Shown: positions 1 through 12,679 of the stretch, in pieces
How positions within the stretch are numbered: the stretch's first letter is position 1
Layout: every line of letters starts with the position of its first letter
Origin: Chaetorhynchus papuensis
Taxonomy: Eukaryota > Chordata > Aves > Passeriformes > Rhipiduridae
Direction: 5' to 3'
Assembly: GCA_013396525.1 (NCBI GenBank)
Contig: VWYX01000013.1
Coordinates: forward strand, 95,888-159,887
DNA: 64,000 bases
The notes under the pieces: generated by a model
What the model was told of the DNA's origin: nothing
Seen by the model: the letters and a program-made list of their open reading frames with translations, nothing else
Database searches by the model: none
Position numbers and translations under genes: made by a program

Positions 1-3000
1 CCTGAGTGAGGAAGCTCTTAGCTACCTGTTGCCACTCTGCCAAAACAGTGATTGTGTTAAAGATGTATCCCAGATGCTTCACGCTCCGTGGATGTAAAGC
101 AGTCATATGGAACAGCGTAGAGCAACCGGGACAGACACATGAAATGAGATCTCTCAGAGTTTATCTATAAATTCCTGATCTGATAATAGTACTAGGTGTA
201 GAACAACTACAGCCATTGTAATTAGTCCTAAATCTGAACCAGCTCTTTTATTTCCATTACTACCACGATTTCTTTATAATATTTCTCATTGCACTATATA
301 TAGGAATTACCACAGAGCCCAATCTGTAGAACAGTGCAAATCAACAGAAGTACCAGGATACCAAAACCTTTGACTAGTTGATCTCAACAGCTGGTATGAA
401 CATTTATAGGGAAAAGTCTAACAGTGTTATGGATGTCATGCACATGATACTTCTGCAATTTAAATATTACATGTTTGTCTGGTGGCTTTTGCAGTGACAC
501 TGGAAAATGTAATTTGGCTTTAGAGACCTGAAGTATTTGTTTCCATGTTAACACACTTTTATCCAATATGACTGTTTTCAGTAGCAATACAGTGGCATTA
601 GATCCAGCCAAAAGCTTAGGCACATTTTGATTCATCTTCTGCTTTCATTTGAAGTTCTTTGCAAGAAGAAAAAATCTAAAAATGGCAAGAAATATAAATA
701 TACATGTACATAAACATTTCTACATATACAAAAATATAAACATACATTTTAGAAGACCTTAAATATGCCTCATAGAAAGATCTTACTATATGAGTACAAT
801 CATTCCAGCAGAAAAATGCTAGTATGTAGCTAGAACATGTAATTTGTATAAACAAGTTTTGAATGGCAAAAGGCAGTAGAATTAATTTATGCAAAAATAA
901 TATACATAAATACTGTCATTTTCTTGCACTTTTCTGTGAACACAGAAAATTATTACCTTGGTATAAAATTATACATTTGAAGCAATTTACTAACTCAATT
1001 TATTATATTCTATTTTATATGTTATGTTCCTTGATTTTAAAGAATATACCAGGTCCCAGCAGTTCTTGAGGTCCACAAGGCAAAACCATTAAGTATGGAC
1101 TATATTATGCTGATATTTTCTAAAACTAACATAATTACGAGCAGAATTTCTGCTTTCCTCTAAACTTTACTAAAATGTTCTTTAATCCCTATTTTTCTGT
1201 GTATCAAGCGCTGTCCTACAGTTGGAGAACAATGAAAAAAATGAAAAAAACGTGCACAGGACTATAAAGAGAATGATGAAGAGGAGATGAAACAGAAATT
1301 ATGTCTATCCCACAAATAAGGAAAAGACGTGATATTAGTGACTTACAAGTGACATTCCCTTCAAAAAGACTTCCCTTTGCCATTGAAATAGCAAATATCA
1401 CACAAGGTTTTTATGCTACAGGCAGATTTTTTTTCTTTTTTTTTTTTTTAAGTCTTCCAAAAAAGCTTTAAAATGTCAGTCCACGTGATCTATGAGCAAA
1501 TGTGGAAGGATTTGATTTGCACACGATCTCTTAAGACATGTCACAAATTTTAACATGATGATTCCATATTGAAAATATTACTTTCCTAGTGCAACTACAA
1601 ATGAATTTACCACAATTTCACTCTTCTTTCTATAGAAAATCCCGAAGCAGAACTGCATTAATGAAGTGAGTGGAATTTGAAATAAAAATTCATCCGATGT
1701 CTCCTGGAAAAGTCATATTAAGAAGGATGTTTGCCAGCCAGATACCCCTCCCTCCCTCAATCTAAGGTAAGTCTAGAAAGTTATTGAATTTTTGTTAAGA
1801 ATACTTAAGTACTATAAATCAATGAATAAATATACTGATCCATATGTTATAAGCCATAAAGATACTGTTTTCCTCTGTCATTGACAGATACAATCTTTCT
1901 TTTGTATAATTCAATCCTTCTTCTGTAGAAAGGAGCATAATTTCTGGCAGGTTAAAATGTAAGATGTAAATTAGGAGGACTCCACAGCAGACCATGAAAA
2001 AACATATAACTAAAGACATAAACAATTCTTGAAAGTGTAAATAAAGGACAAAGGAAAGTTAAGAAAGGACTGGAGGTATGGCTGGATTTTAAAATACAAC
2101 GTGGCAAAAAAATCAGTAAAGACTTTATTTTGTCACTTTTCTCCAGAGGATGGAATAAGTAATGTACAAATCTTCTGAACATTAGAAGGAAGAAAATACT
2201 GGAACAAACAGATAAATTGAGATCTGTACTTCATTAGGCCTAGGTACAGTTATTCACAAATTCTGCTGGAGCCTTGGAGTTAGCTGGCTGAACTGTGAGC
2301 TCTAATACAGCAGTTAAGAGAAAATGAAAAAGGCTGCAGGGTAGCAAATCTACTTATCCTAGGCTAGCTATGACCCCAAAATCATGAATAACAGCAGTCA
2401 AAAATGATTGCTTTTTTAAAAGGGTGTGATATAGGAAAATATTAAATATAGGAAAATAATAATTTCTGCCTAATTTATACACTGAAGGTACAACAGGAAT
2501 ATATTCTACTAAGGAGGGATAAAATAATTATTTTAACATTGTATGATGTAAAAATTATTAAAAAAACTAGAATTATAATATTTTGTTTTCAAAAGTTTTT
2601 GACAGTAAAACCTGGGACTGCTCATGAGAGAAGAGTTTTGTCATTGATTAAGCCACGGTTAATTGGAAAGAGACAAAGAAATTTAGAAAATGCAGGACAA
2701 GGATACCTTGATGGGAGTAAGAAAGAAATACAAATGAGGCAAAGCAAACCATGATTTTACATGTGGCTGTTGGGCATCCTTGGCTGTTCATTACTGAGGG
2801 TGAGGTATCAGCAGAATAAATAACATTCTTTATGGGGAACTTACTTTGCAACTACCCAGTGTGATATTTCTTGCTGATGGAAAATGAGAGTGAAAAAAAA
2901 ATCTTACGGGGATGATCTGATCTAATACTGTATATTTTACTTTCACATTATTCAAAGGGAAATTAAAATAGTGTAATACAAGTCCTTGCTCTAAAATTTA

Positions 3001-6000
3001 AAAATGTAGTAACTACCTCTCAATTTAAAACTTTAACATATCTATAAAATAATTTAGTATCCATTATAATGCAATGTTAGAATATTTAGTACCTATTTTA
3101 ATTTAATATTAGAATATATGGACATAACTGTGACCAGTTTTATATGTGTGTAAGGTTTAGGATCTTCTAAAATCTTTTAAAAATAGTTAAGAGAATATTA
3201 GAAGGTGAAAAGGGAGCATGAGGAGAAAACACTAGTGTTGGATACTTCAGTAAAAGAAAAGTGTCTTTCATGCAAATTTGATGCTAAATAATGTGAGTTA
3301 GCATGTTGTTCCACAAACCTGACTCATAAAGACTGTCTTTAAAACAATTAAAATTGTATCTTTAAAAATCACATGGAACAGAGATTCAAGGACAGAAAGA
3401 ATCAGACGTATCATAGGCCCATGTATTTGCTTCAGACTTAGATTTAAATGTTTTATTAAGTTAAAGCATAGTCTACACCTAATTAAAAGATGGATCCAGA
3501 GTTTCTTTGACTACCTGAAGGGGTGCAGAATTTATCATTGTTTCTCAGAGTTTGTTCTGTAGTTGATCTCACAATGAAAAATACGTACTGTGTTTACACT
3601 TTAAGGAGTTTTAGTGTCAATCTTCAGAAAGGCTATGAAGTGTTTCTCAACTGGAAAGAAAATCAGACATATTCTCCAGTTTCCAAGCACTTAGGGCTCT
3701 TTTCTATAAATTTTATACTTTTTGGCTTCATTTTATACTCTGGGCATAAAGAGGTGACACAATATTCTTGTATCATTTTTATCTATACTATACATGTGAA
3801 CAATTTAATCTCTATTCTCCTAACCACCACTTATTTCTACATATAACAAATAAAGAGAAAAATCCTTTTAAATGAATGTGGTGTTGTGTGTATGTGTGAT
3901 AGTGACTTATCTATTTTATGACCTTTTAATTATTTTGAGAATAAATATTTTCAAGACTACAATCCCAATTTTGAAAGTGACACTTATGTATCTAATTTCT
4001 AAGCATACAACTACTGAGGCAGATGTACAAAAGCACTTACTTTTATCAGACAAACTTTAACATTCTCAAAGAAAGAATTCACATTTGTTTGACAAGACTT
4101 TATCTTCCAAAAACCTTCTGCTTTGAATTCTAGCAGTAGTGCTCTGTACTCAAAGCTTTTGAACTGTTATGTATAGAAACCCACCTCACCGTTCTATTAA
4201 CTTCTCTTTTACAACACGGGTCACGTTGCTTGGGCTTCCTTTTTTTTTTTTTTTTTAAGCTTTAATATTACATTTTCTGCTTCCAGGAGTTTCTAGAGTA
4301 TTCCAAGATTCCCCTAAAATGAATACCGTATATGTCTACTTCTGAATTCAGCTCATCTGAATCAGCTGCTTTCAAATATTCATCATAAAAATACTGCTTA
4401 ATGCTTTCCTTAGAAACTAATTGCTTGGAAAATACTTCACCATCATTATGAAGTACAAGTGCACTCTCCTACTTCTTTGCAGAAACAGAAATGAAATAGA
4501 TATTGAACACTTTCTTTTTTTCTGTCACTACTAGCAATTTAGTTTTCTTTAAATTTTAACGGTGTCATATATATATATGTATAAGGAGATACCCTTTTTC
4601 GTCCTGTCTAATATAATGCAATATATATGTTATGTCCTTACCCAAGCCAGAGGTTGTTCCTTGGTCTCACTTCCATTCTACTTCATAGCTTCTAATTCAT
4701 ATCAAATTATATTTTCCTGCCTACATTTTACACTGTGATATTACATATGTTTTTTTTTTTTTCTAACTGGTGTCCTCCTATTGTCACCCAACAAAGTTGG
4801 GGTTTTAGAAGTTGCTTTTCTCAATCCTGGTACCATGGCTATTTGGCTGACTACTAAGCTTCCTCTTCTTTATTTTCCCTTTCAGTCACAATCTCTTATC
4901 TACTTATCCTTTAATCTCCCAAGAACATAATTCAGAACATGTTTAACTTTGAGAAATTAACCTCTTTCAGGAATCAGTTCTCCACATTAATGTTAAGGAC
5001 CTTCCACTCTTTACTAACAGTAAGTACAAGCAACTTAAAAGCACTGGTCCAATGATAACTGTAAACTTTCATGACACTGATTAATTCATCTTTATCTAGC
5101 CCAATAAAGTCCAAAGTGAAATGAGTGCATATAGAGCACCTAGTTATACATCTCCTAAATTTAATTCCCAAATATCAATTCCATTTTCCTTAAAAATGAA
5201 AGAAGAAAATTTAAAAAATTAAAGAAATAATGTATTTTAGATTCAGAAGGGAAATATTCTAACCATCTTTTATTTCCCCCATAGCTATAAACAAATTGTC
5301 TATATATCAAATTTCAGTTAAAGAAAATGAGCATATGCAGAAATATTTGAAGACTAGGAAGTTCATGACCAAGGAAGGGACTACTAGGATTTCAAAAAGA
5401 AAGTGGTTTTGAATATCCCCATTAAAACATTATAGAATGTATTTCTTCTGTGTGTCAATCTAGTAACTTCACTATAAATATGGGTCCTGTGTATACATAT
5501 ACAATTCTGCAAACAGTTCATTTAAACAGCTGTTTGTCTGTGCACACTGGAGCAATACAGACCACATGTCTGAAAAATATATTAGCTTCAGATCCAACAG
5601 TGCTGAATGTAAAAAAAGTGTGCGATTTCATCCCTTTCTATGAAGCCAACAGGTGCAATAATATCAGAAAACTAACCAAAATAAACTTATAACATCTACT
5701 TGAAAAGTGGTAGAAACCCAAACATTTTCTTTTCTATTTATAAATGTCAAATATCTATCACTGTATCAAAATTCCAGTTGTGAAATGTATTACTTCAGGC
5801 AAGTAATTTTAATATTTAAGTTTTCTTTCAGACATCTCTGTTATAGATGAGCTTTCATCTTTAAATTTTGCTTGTTAGCATAAGTCCTCACTATTACAGT
5901 GACAGATAGTTTCCATTGCAACTTCTTGATTTCATAAATTCATAATCCTTTGAAGATTTGGTGGCTTTTTCTAAGATGGGGTTTTTTTTCTAAAGTGGGT

Positions 6001-6509
6001 GTAGTTTTGTAAGGCACCCAGTAGGGACATTGCAGTTCCAGAATGACTTGTAGAAGAGGTTCCAAAACCATGTAAGAGCAGACAGACTGGACCGAATCAA
6101 ACACGTCTCTCACTCAACACCCCTCCTTGTCAAAAAGCTGTTGGCCATGTAAGGTGAAGTCTAAGCTTATACAAGCATATCATGATTATTTGCTTGAAAA
6201 CTCAACATCTGGCACATGGGTAAAAACAGAGCTTGGGTCAAAGGTGTTGTCTATGTTTTTATATCCTTCACTGTATTCTTTCCTAAGAACATTCAAGCAC
6301 AGTTAAACTGTCAGCATTCATATTTTTTATATATATATATATATTTGAATATATATATATTCAAATTGTAACGTCTTTCACTTTTGATTATTTCCCTATT
6401 CCAGAGAACTGGAAAGGTTGTCTTCATCTTTTCTTAGATGTTCACATCAATTAATCTTCTGAGGTGTCGTGCTTAACTGGGTGTATATTTATAAATATAG
6501 GGTGTGACC
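1..6509. other. AT-rich non-coding stretch
   Basis: No supported gene. The sequence is CpG-poor, with scattered short open frames no longer than chance allows at this composition. It holds T-rich runs at 1427-1449, 4239-4256 and 4750-4762, a short TA run near 4567-4580, and a perfect AT palindrome at 6343-6366. The first 160 bases are unusually rich in CpG for this region and are open on the minus strand (see findings). Whether this is intergenic or intronic to a neighbouring gene cannot be decided from the window. Confidence 0.7.
6343..6366. repeat. Perfect 24-bp AT-rich palindrome within a TA microsatellite
   Basis: The arms ATTTGAAT and ATTCAAAT flank an alternating AT core, so the 24 bases equal their own reverse complement. 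A TA run at about 6328-6342 lies directly upstream. Such a site can extrude as a cruciform and is prone to length change. No function is implied. Confidence 0.85.
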
Positions 6510-7473
6510 CCTTATATATCTTTGTCAATGTCATAGACAATAGGATTGAGGGCACCCTCAGCAAGTTTGCTGATGACACCAAGCTGTGTGTGCAGCCGAT
6601 GCACTGCAGGGAAGGGATGTGCTAGGGGGATCTGGACAGGCTTGAGATGTGGAACTCTGCAAACCTCATGAAGTTCAAGAAGGCCAAGTGCAAGGTTGTG
6701 AACGTGGGTGTGGGCAATCCCAAGCATGAATACAGGCTGGGCAGGGAATGGATTGAGAGCAGCCCTGAGGAGAAGGACTCGGGGGTGTGGGTGAACGAGA
6801 AGATTGACACGACCCAGCAAATGTTCACTTGCAGTTCAGAAAGCCAAATGTGTCCTGGGCTGCATCAAAAGCAGCATGGCTAGCAGGGTGAGGGAGGGGA
6901 TTCTACCCCTCTACTCTGCTCTCATGTGACCCCTCCTGGAATGCTGCATCCAGCTCTCTGGGACCACAACAAGAGAAAGACATGGACCTGTTAGAATGTG
7001 TCCAGAGGAGGCCACCAAGATGATTAGAGCAATGGAGCACCTCTCCGATGAGGACAGGCTGAGAGGCTTGGGGTTGTTCAGCCTGGAGAAGAAAAAGTTC
7101 CGGGAAGACCTTATAGCAGCCTTCCAGTACCTAAAGAGGGCCTGCAAGGGAAAGGGATAATGACTTTTTACAAGGGCATATAGTTTTAGGACAAGAAGGA
7201 ATGGCTTTAAGCAGAAAGACGGCAGGTTTAGATTAGACATTAGGAAGAAATTTTTTACTGTGAGGATGGTGAGGCACTGGAACAGGTTATGCACAGAAGT
7301 TGTAGCTCCATGGTTCCCGAAAGTGTTCAAGACCAGGTTGGACGGGGCTTTGAGCAACCTGGTCTAGTAGAAAGTTGGGCCATGGCAAAGTTGCCCCCAT
7401 GGCAGGGGTGGGGATGGAACTAAATGGTCTTTAAGGTCTGTTCCAACCCAAACCACTCCATGATTCTATGATA
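6510..7473 (+). mobile_element. CR1 LINE, 3' part, sense orientation (5'-truncated, decayed)
   Basis: This is a 5'-truncated copy of the CR1 non-LTR retrotransposon, which moves by target-primed reverse transcription. The plus strand encodes the end of the ORF2 reverse transcriptase, including a SKFADDTKL stretch at about 6560-6586 that carries the polymerase F-A-D-D motif (6566-6577). The downstream frame contains NLMKF.KAKCKV and NPKHEYRLG.EWIESSP, typical of the CR1 ORF2 C-terminal region. The reading frame shifts near 6825-6835: after that point the matching peptide (VLGCIKSSMASR) is in another frame, and stops follow. The copy ends with the usual CR1 tail (TTCCAACCCAAACCA then ATGATTCTATGA) near 7472. 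It is a dead fossil. A second CR1 in opposite orientation begins about 420 bases downstream. Confidence 0.96.
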
Positions 7474-7894
7474 CCTCAAACAGGATCAGCAGAACATTTA
7501 TAATCCAATGCACATCAGTTTCAACTTCAGGACTTCAGACATGTTTTGCAGCAGTAGGCTACCCATTAACATGCTCATAAACTCAGCAGTTTGGAAGCTT
7601 TTTTGGTTCCAAAAAACCAGCTCAGACCTGGACAGCACTATCCTCTGAACAAATGCCAGAGGATTATGACAATTATAATATATTGTTGCAGTGAATGGTA
7701 CCCAAGAATCCTCAAAATATATAAAAGAGTACTCCTTTCAGCTTCCTTTGGGACATACACAAAAATTTACTGGTGCATCTGACACAGATACGAAGCTCTT
7801 CCTGGCTGCTGAAGGACACTGGTGACACATGGGGCCATACATGAATGTTTTAGAGTTACAATAATAATAATGGCCCATGTGATATCCCTATCTT
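7474..7894. other. Spacer between two convergent CR1 copies
   Basis: AT-rich sequence with no supported gene, containing a short AAT run near 7858-7870. It would be the loop if the two flanking CR1 copies paired in RNA. Confidence 0.7.
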
Positions 7895-8258
7895 TCATAG
7901 AATAGAATCATAGAATATATCAAGTTAGAAGGGACTGATCAGGATCATCAAGTCCAATTCCCTGCTCCTTGCAGAATTACCTAAAATTAAACCATATGAC
8001 TTATCAATGACATCAAGATGCTCCTTAAACTCTGGCATGGTTGGTGCTGTGACCACTTCCCGGGGAAGCTTGTTCCAGTGATGACCATGGTCTCAGCAAA
8101 AAACCTTTTCCTAATGTCCAACCTGAGCTTCCCCTGACAGAACTTCATTCCATTTGGTTGTGTCCTGTTGCTTGCCAACAGAGAGAGATCAGCACCTACC
8201 TGTCTCCACAGTGCCCCTTTAGGAACTTGTAAACTGCAATGAGGTCAGAAGTTCTTCA
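7895..8258 (-). mobile_element. CR1 LINE, 3' end fragment, antisense
   Basis: The plus strand begins with the reverse complement of the CR1 terminus (TCATAGAATAGAATCATAGAA), followed by a recognisable GAAGGGACTGATCAGGATCA block and the later CCTTTTCCTAATGTCCAACC and GAGGTCAGAAG blocks. On the minus strand the element runs 5' to 3' and ends near 7895, so it is a 5'-truncated copy of about 360 bases. The open frame at 7987-8178 on the minus strand is a relic of CR1 sequence, not a gene. This copy is from a different CR1 group than the one at 6.5-7.5 kb, judging by the different wording of the shared blocks. Confidence 0.93.
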
Positions 8259-11200
8259 TAGTCACCCAAACAGTAACAGCTCTATTTTACCTAGAAGCCA
8301 TTGACCTGACCTGTGGCAATATTTTTCCTTAGAAATCATTTCCCCCTAACCAAACAGGGAAAGCAAGAAGTTGTCAGACCCTGAACTAATTATACAAATG
8401 TATTCGTATCACCTCAACTTGAAGGTTTAATTCACAGGGAAGCAAATCATCTTCCAACAAAGCAGCCTTTTCTTAAAAGGCTACATACTTTCTTCCTTTT
8501 ATCCAGTTGTTATGATGTTCTTTCCCTATTACATATCTGTTCATTGGCGTCTATTTCCTTTAAAATATAAAACATTATCACACTTCTGATCAGTTTTATA
8601 TATCCAGCTTTGTTTATATGAACTGGAGAACAGTCCAAAGACTGAATTCTCTAGTCACTGTTGGAGAGGGTAAGGTAAACGCCATGCATTGATTATTGGG
8701 TCTGAAAAAGGGAGAATTCCTACCTTTTCTTGACTTTGAAATGCTCACAGCAGTAAAATATTTTAAATTCTGGCTAGCTGAAAAACCTATTCATTAAATC
8801 TTTATAAGACTGTAATAATTAGGTAAAATTTCATAACATATTAAATGTTATCTATCCATAAATTTAACGTGCAGTCATATAGAATTCTTGAGTCTTTGTA
8901 ACATGCCAACATGTGATTTTTGACACAATTTTAAAGCTCAAACTGCCCGATATATTCTTGCTAGTTTACTCACAGCTTTGCCTGACATATTTATAAATTG
9001 TGATCAAAAGCATTTCAGCCACCTGAAAAGAAATTCAAAAAGGAGTGGAAACTTGCTTGTTCAGATGTGGAAGAAAAATCCATCTTTTTTGTAAAAAGCT
9101 TCTACACAGATAAAATGGCCGAGGGCAAAAAAATGCTTGTTTTGGAGCAACTCCTTACGGACTAGCTGTCTCTCTTGATATTTAACCAGAACTTGCTCAG
9201 ATGTAACTGATTTGAAAATATTAATATGTACATTTAATTTTCTGCTGAGATCATCAGATGGTTTTCTGAAATACAGCATACTGCATGGGATGTGTATCAG
9301 CAGCCACATGCAATGTTATCAGCTCTTTAAACCCTTGGAAGTACAATTTAAAGAGTCCAGACAAAAACCAGGCCATTATATGAGAAAATAAAGAAAGCTA
9401 TTTTTGAGGTTGTATCAGTGTGTGGGGGTGGCAGTGGGGGCTGCTTTTAAAAAAATTTTTAGCAGTCTCAGTTTGAAGCCCTTTAAAACTCCAAAATGCC
9501 AAGTGTGAGATCACAGGGATTTAAGTGATGAAAGAAGCCAATGAAGGCAAGTAAACAACATGAGATGAAATTTTAGGAAACATAGCTTTGTCTTCCTTTT
9601 TTCTTTCTTTTTTATTACTTTTTTATGCCTGGTTTTTTAAACTTTAGTTATTTATTCCTATCCATCTTATATATTTTTCAGCTATGGTTCCAGAATACAG
9701 AATAATATTCTGCTTGAGTAATTCCAGTGAACAGTCAATATATTAGGTAGCCACCAAAACTGATTATTAGCTTGACTTAGTCAAATCAAAGTTCTTTTAA
9801 GGTGTATCCAGCAACCTAATTAATTATTTTCAATGGAAGGAGATATAATGTGCTAATATAGGATCAATCTTGTTATGGGCTTTACATAGTCCTTCCTTTT
9901 CTTAGAATCTATATGAAAATGAAAGTCTTGGTTTACTCATAATGAAATGCTTTTTAACATCTGTGAAACAGTTGAAATTTCACGTAGTGTATTACAGTGT
10001 AAGGGTCAGACTAAATTTAACTGACATCACTCATTGTCTTCTCGCTGATGCAGACAACTGTCATTATAGGCCCATTGTTAATAAAATAGTATCTTCATTA
10101 ACCTCCTGTGTTTTGAAAATGTATTAGTTTATTCCAGTCAAAGACACTCTGTGGTCTTCTGAACAAATGCTTGCTGAACACAGAGTTTACAGATTAAAAT
10201 AACAGGCAGTCAACTTTTAAAATATTGCTCACGAAACGTTACCTAAAGTTGGTGGCATTGTTTCAGGCATGGAGTGCATCTGTCATTTGCATTTCATTGA
10301 CCTTGAAGCTTACTGGTTAGAGATGAAACTTCACCTATTCAAAGCAACCTGTTTAAAATATTCAAATAGATTTTTTTTTAAGTACATTTCACTTTTTAAT
10401 TTCCTACTGTTCTTCCATTGAGAAAGCACTGTCTGAACCCAAAGGGATTTCCACATCTAGCTTTCATGCTTTTTGTTGCTACGTGGCAGTGACCGCTAGA
10501 TTGGCAAATAGAATAATTGCCTTTGAGAGATTTCTTTAAGGATGTTAAGAGCATGAACTTCATTCTTTTTAAGTAGCTTCTTAAATAAATGCTTCAAAAC
10601 AAAGTCAACTATTGATCCAATTCTTTGAATAAAAAGTTCTCCCCATTTGACAATAGGATTTACTACTGAAGACAAAATGTACATTAATCTTTCTAGTTTA
10701 TTGTCTTCAGTTGACAAAGGTAGAATTACAGAGTTGCAGCACAAAGAAAGATTTGTACTGTCTGTTTGAATGACGAATCTACATAAATTCATTGACTGTC
10801 TTAGGATAAAAGCAATCTTTACATCTCTATGTCTTGTCACCTGAACAGAAATAGGGGTATAATTTATGCTTTATTTCCTAGTAATATTATTGAATAGCTG
10901 TTTATTTTCTAAGCACATTTTTTATTTCCTTGTTTGTTTATTGTAGCGATGGTTTGGGTTGTTTTGTTTATTTTCCCCTGGAAGTGAAAAAGAACATCCA
11001 GAATGTCTATTTACTGCCAGGGGAGCAGGGTGGCAATTTTAGCCAGCAAAAACCAACCAACTAGATAACACACACACACACACGCACACACTCTCACCCT
11101 TCCCAAATATTTTGAAGAGTTTGGATCAACTTCACAGATTTTACACTTCTCTCGTCTACCACTGGGATATCTAATTTGAACCCTAATTTCTAAAGGGAGA

Positions 11201-11460
11201 GGGATGGAAGAGAAGGCAAGAATGTCAATATTCTGTCTGTCACGTGTGTGTATAGCAGTATAAAAACAGCCACTGTGGGACAGTAACATTTTTTCCACTG
11301 TCAGCTGCAACGAGAAACTGAGCTAGGACGGATACTGCAGGAGCAGTGAAAGGAATCCTTCACGGAATCTTACCTCCCCAGCTTTTAACTCACGTTCCCT
11401 TTCCTTACAATAACCATAGCGGTTTACTTGGCCCTAAGGATTGGAGAGGTGAGACCTACT
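8259..11460. other. AT-rich non-coding stretch upstream of the CpG island
   Basis: No supported gene. It contains a CA microsatellite (11068-11091), T-rich runs near 9600 and 10371, and a minus-strand open frame at 10496-10840 with good acceptor context but no donor or recognisable homology (see findings). CpG frequency starts to rise after about 11450. Confidence 0.65.
11068..11091. repeat. (CA)n microsatellite
   Basis: About twelve CA units with one CG interruption (ACACACGCACACAC). Because of this repeat, the overlapping minus-strand open frame at 11011-11310 includes an artificial CACVCVC-type peptide and should be disregarded. Confidence 0.95.
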
Positions 11461-12247
11461 GTGTTGCTCGAGTTGCGCGTGGATTTAGAGGACGGGGGAG
11501 AAAAAGGGCAACAAACCAGCAAACAAAGGTTCAGCATCTGATAAGACAGAGGCAAATTAAAGCTTGCGCTGCACTGATCATGCATAAGCTTGAGCAAAAT
11601 GGAAAGCGCTGCACACGAAGTACGCTGCGGCTAGCGAGCCTAGGGTCTCCCTGAAAGCAAGCTCCGTGCAACGTTACCGGAGACACACGTACGTAAACAC
11701 ACATACAGAGGCACTTACACCCCCTGGCTCTGCCACTATGCGCACACCGCGAGCGCGGCATCCCCTCCTGCGCCCCCGCTGCCGGGCTCACGTTCCCGGC
11801 GCCGCCGCTGCCGCACCGCGGCCAAGCCGCTCCCGCCGCACCGCGGCCGCGGGGGCTCCCCACGGACGAGGGCCGCAAAACAGCACCGTGGGGCCCCCCG
11901 GGCTCCTCGCGGCAGCAGCCCGGTACTTGCCGGCCACCCTCTTCCCCGGCTCCGGTCACCAGTCATCCCCCGCCCTGCTGCCCTGTCCCTGAGGTGACCT
12001 GCGGCAAGGCGGGGATCACCCTCCCGCCCCCGCTGCCCGGTGCGGAGGATCGGGCGTCCGAGAGCACCTCCCGCCCGCTCTCCGCTATCGCCCGGCAGCG
12101 GTGCGGCGGCTGCCCCGCTCCCGCCCGCCTCCGCTCCCGCCTCCCCGCGGCGCGCCCGCCCCTCGCCCGGCACCCGGCGCTGCCGCCGGCCGCAGAGCAG
12201 CCCGGCCGTGCCGTGCGACGCGCTGGGACCGGGGCTGTCTGCGCGGC

Positions 12248-12350
12248 GTGAGGGAGGGGAGGGAAGGCCGGGGAGGGGGGAGGGATAGGGGAAGTGAAAG
12301 GGAAGGGGGGGTGTGTGTGGAAGGGGAGGAGGGGAGGGAGGGGGGAGAAA
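12248..12350 (+). promoter_or_regulatory. G-rich homopurine tract with G-quadruplex potential
   Basis: About 100 bases of almost pure G and A on the plus strand with many GGG to GGGGGGG runs separated by 1-5 bases, interrupted by CC and a short GTGTGTGTGG. The spacing satisfies the usual four-G-run rule for quadruplex DNA several times over, and the purine bias also permits triplex (H-DNA). It lies just upstream of the inferred core promoter. The very long proline-rich minus-strand open frame across it (11963-12751) is a by-product of the reverse-complement C runs. Confidence 0.85.
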
Positions 12351-12352
12351 TC

Positions 12353-12379
12353 AAATAAATAAATAACCTCCGCACCAAT
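12353..12379 (+). promoter_or_regulatory. AT-rich element and CCAAT box
   Basis: AAATAAATAAATAA at 12353-12366 is the only AT-rich patch in the centre of the island, and CCAAT follows at 12375-12379 within GCACCAATAAGAG. A CCAAT box usually sits 60-100 bases upstream of the start site and binds NF-Y. This would put initiation at about 12430-12480, consistent with a first exon ending at 12679. The AT-rich stretch is a poor TATA box and may simply be a spacer. Confidence 0.5.
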
Positions 12380-12429
12380 AAGAGAGGCAGCGGCTGCCGA
12401 GAAGGCTGGGATCGGATGGGAGAGGTCCT

Positions 12430-12679
12430 TCTTGGGCTCTATTTGTTTGTTTGTGACGGGAGCTGCAAAGTTCAGAGCCAAACGTGTTGCTTTCCGACGG
12501 CGGCGACCGCCCCGCTTCACCTGCTCCGCTGACGGGTACCTGCCCAGGGCAGCCCCGCCGCTCTGCGGGCCCTCCGCCCGGCATCCTGCCCGCCACTGGG
12601 GCCGACGGACGGCAGAGGAGCGCGGGGCTGTCTCGCCTGCCCGCCTTCCCCTCCACGCCTGCCGGAGGGCAACGGACAG
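12430..12679 (+). other. Inferred non-coding first exon (5' UTR) of an unidentified plus-strand gene
   Basis: The 3' boundary is supported by the consensus donor ACAG|GTGAGTGC at 12679/12680. The 5' boundary is only inferred from the CCAAT box position. There appears to be no ATG on the plus strand between about 12430 and 12679, so any protein start would lie in a later exon. Such a leader exon in a CpG island followed by a long first intron is common in vertebrate developmental and neuronal genes. I could not match the exon to a named gene. Nothing in the following 51 kb is a convincing coding continuation, so the next coding exon may lie outside the window or the transcript may be a long non-coding RNA. 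An alternative donor lies at 12825/12826 (GAGG|GTGAGTGC). Confidence 0.5.

Noticed and set aside
6911..7357. 148-codon minus-strand open frame
   Set aside because: It is antisense to a sense-oriented CR1 copy and merely the complement of its ORF2 and 3' end.
11011..11310. Minus-strand open frame with a cysteine/valine run
   Set aside because: The run is translation of the CA microsatellite; the rest is short and unsupported.
11531..12173. Overlapping minus-strand open frames of 142 and 145 codons
   Set aside because: Mutually overlapping in different phases within the CpG island, no recognisable protein.
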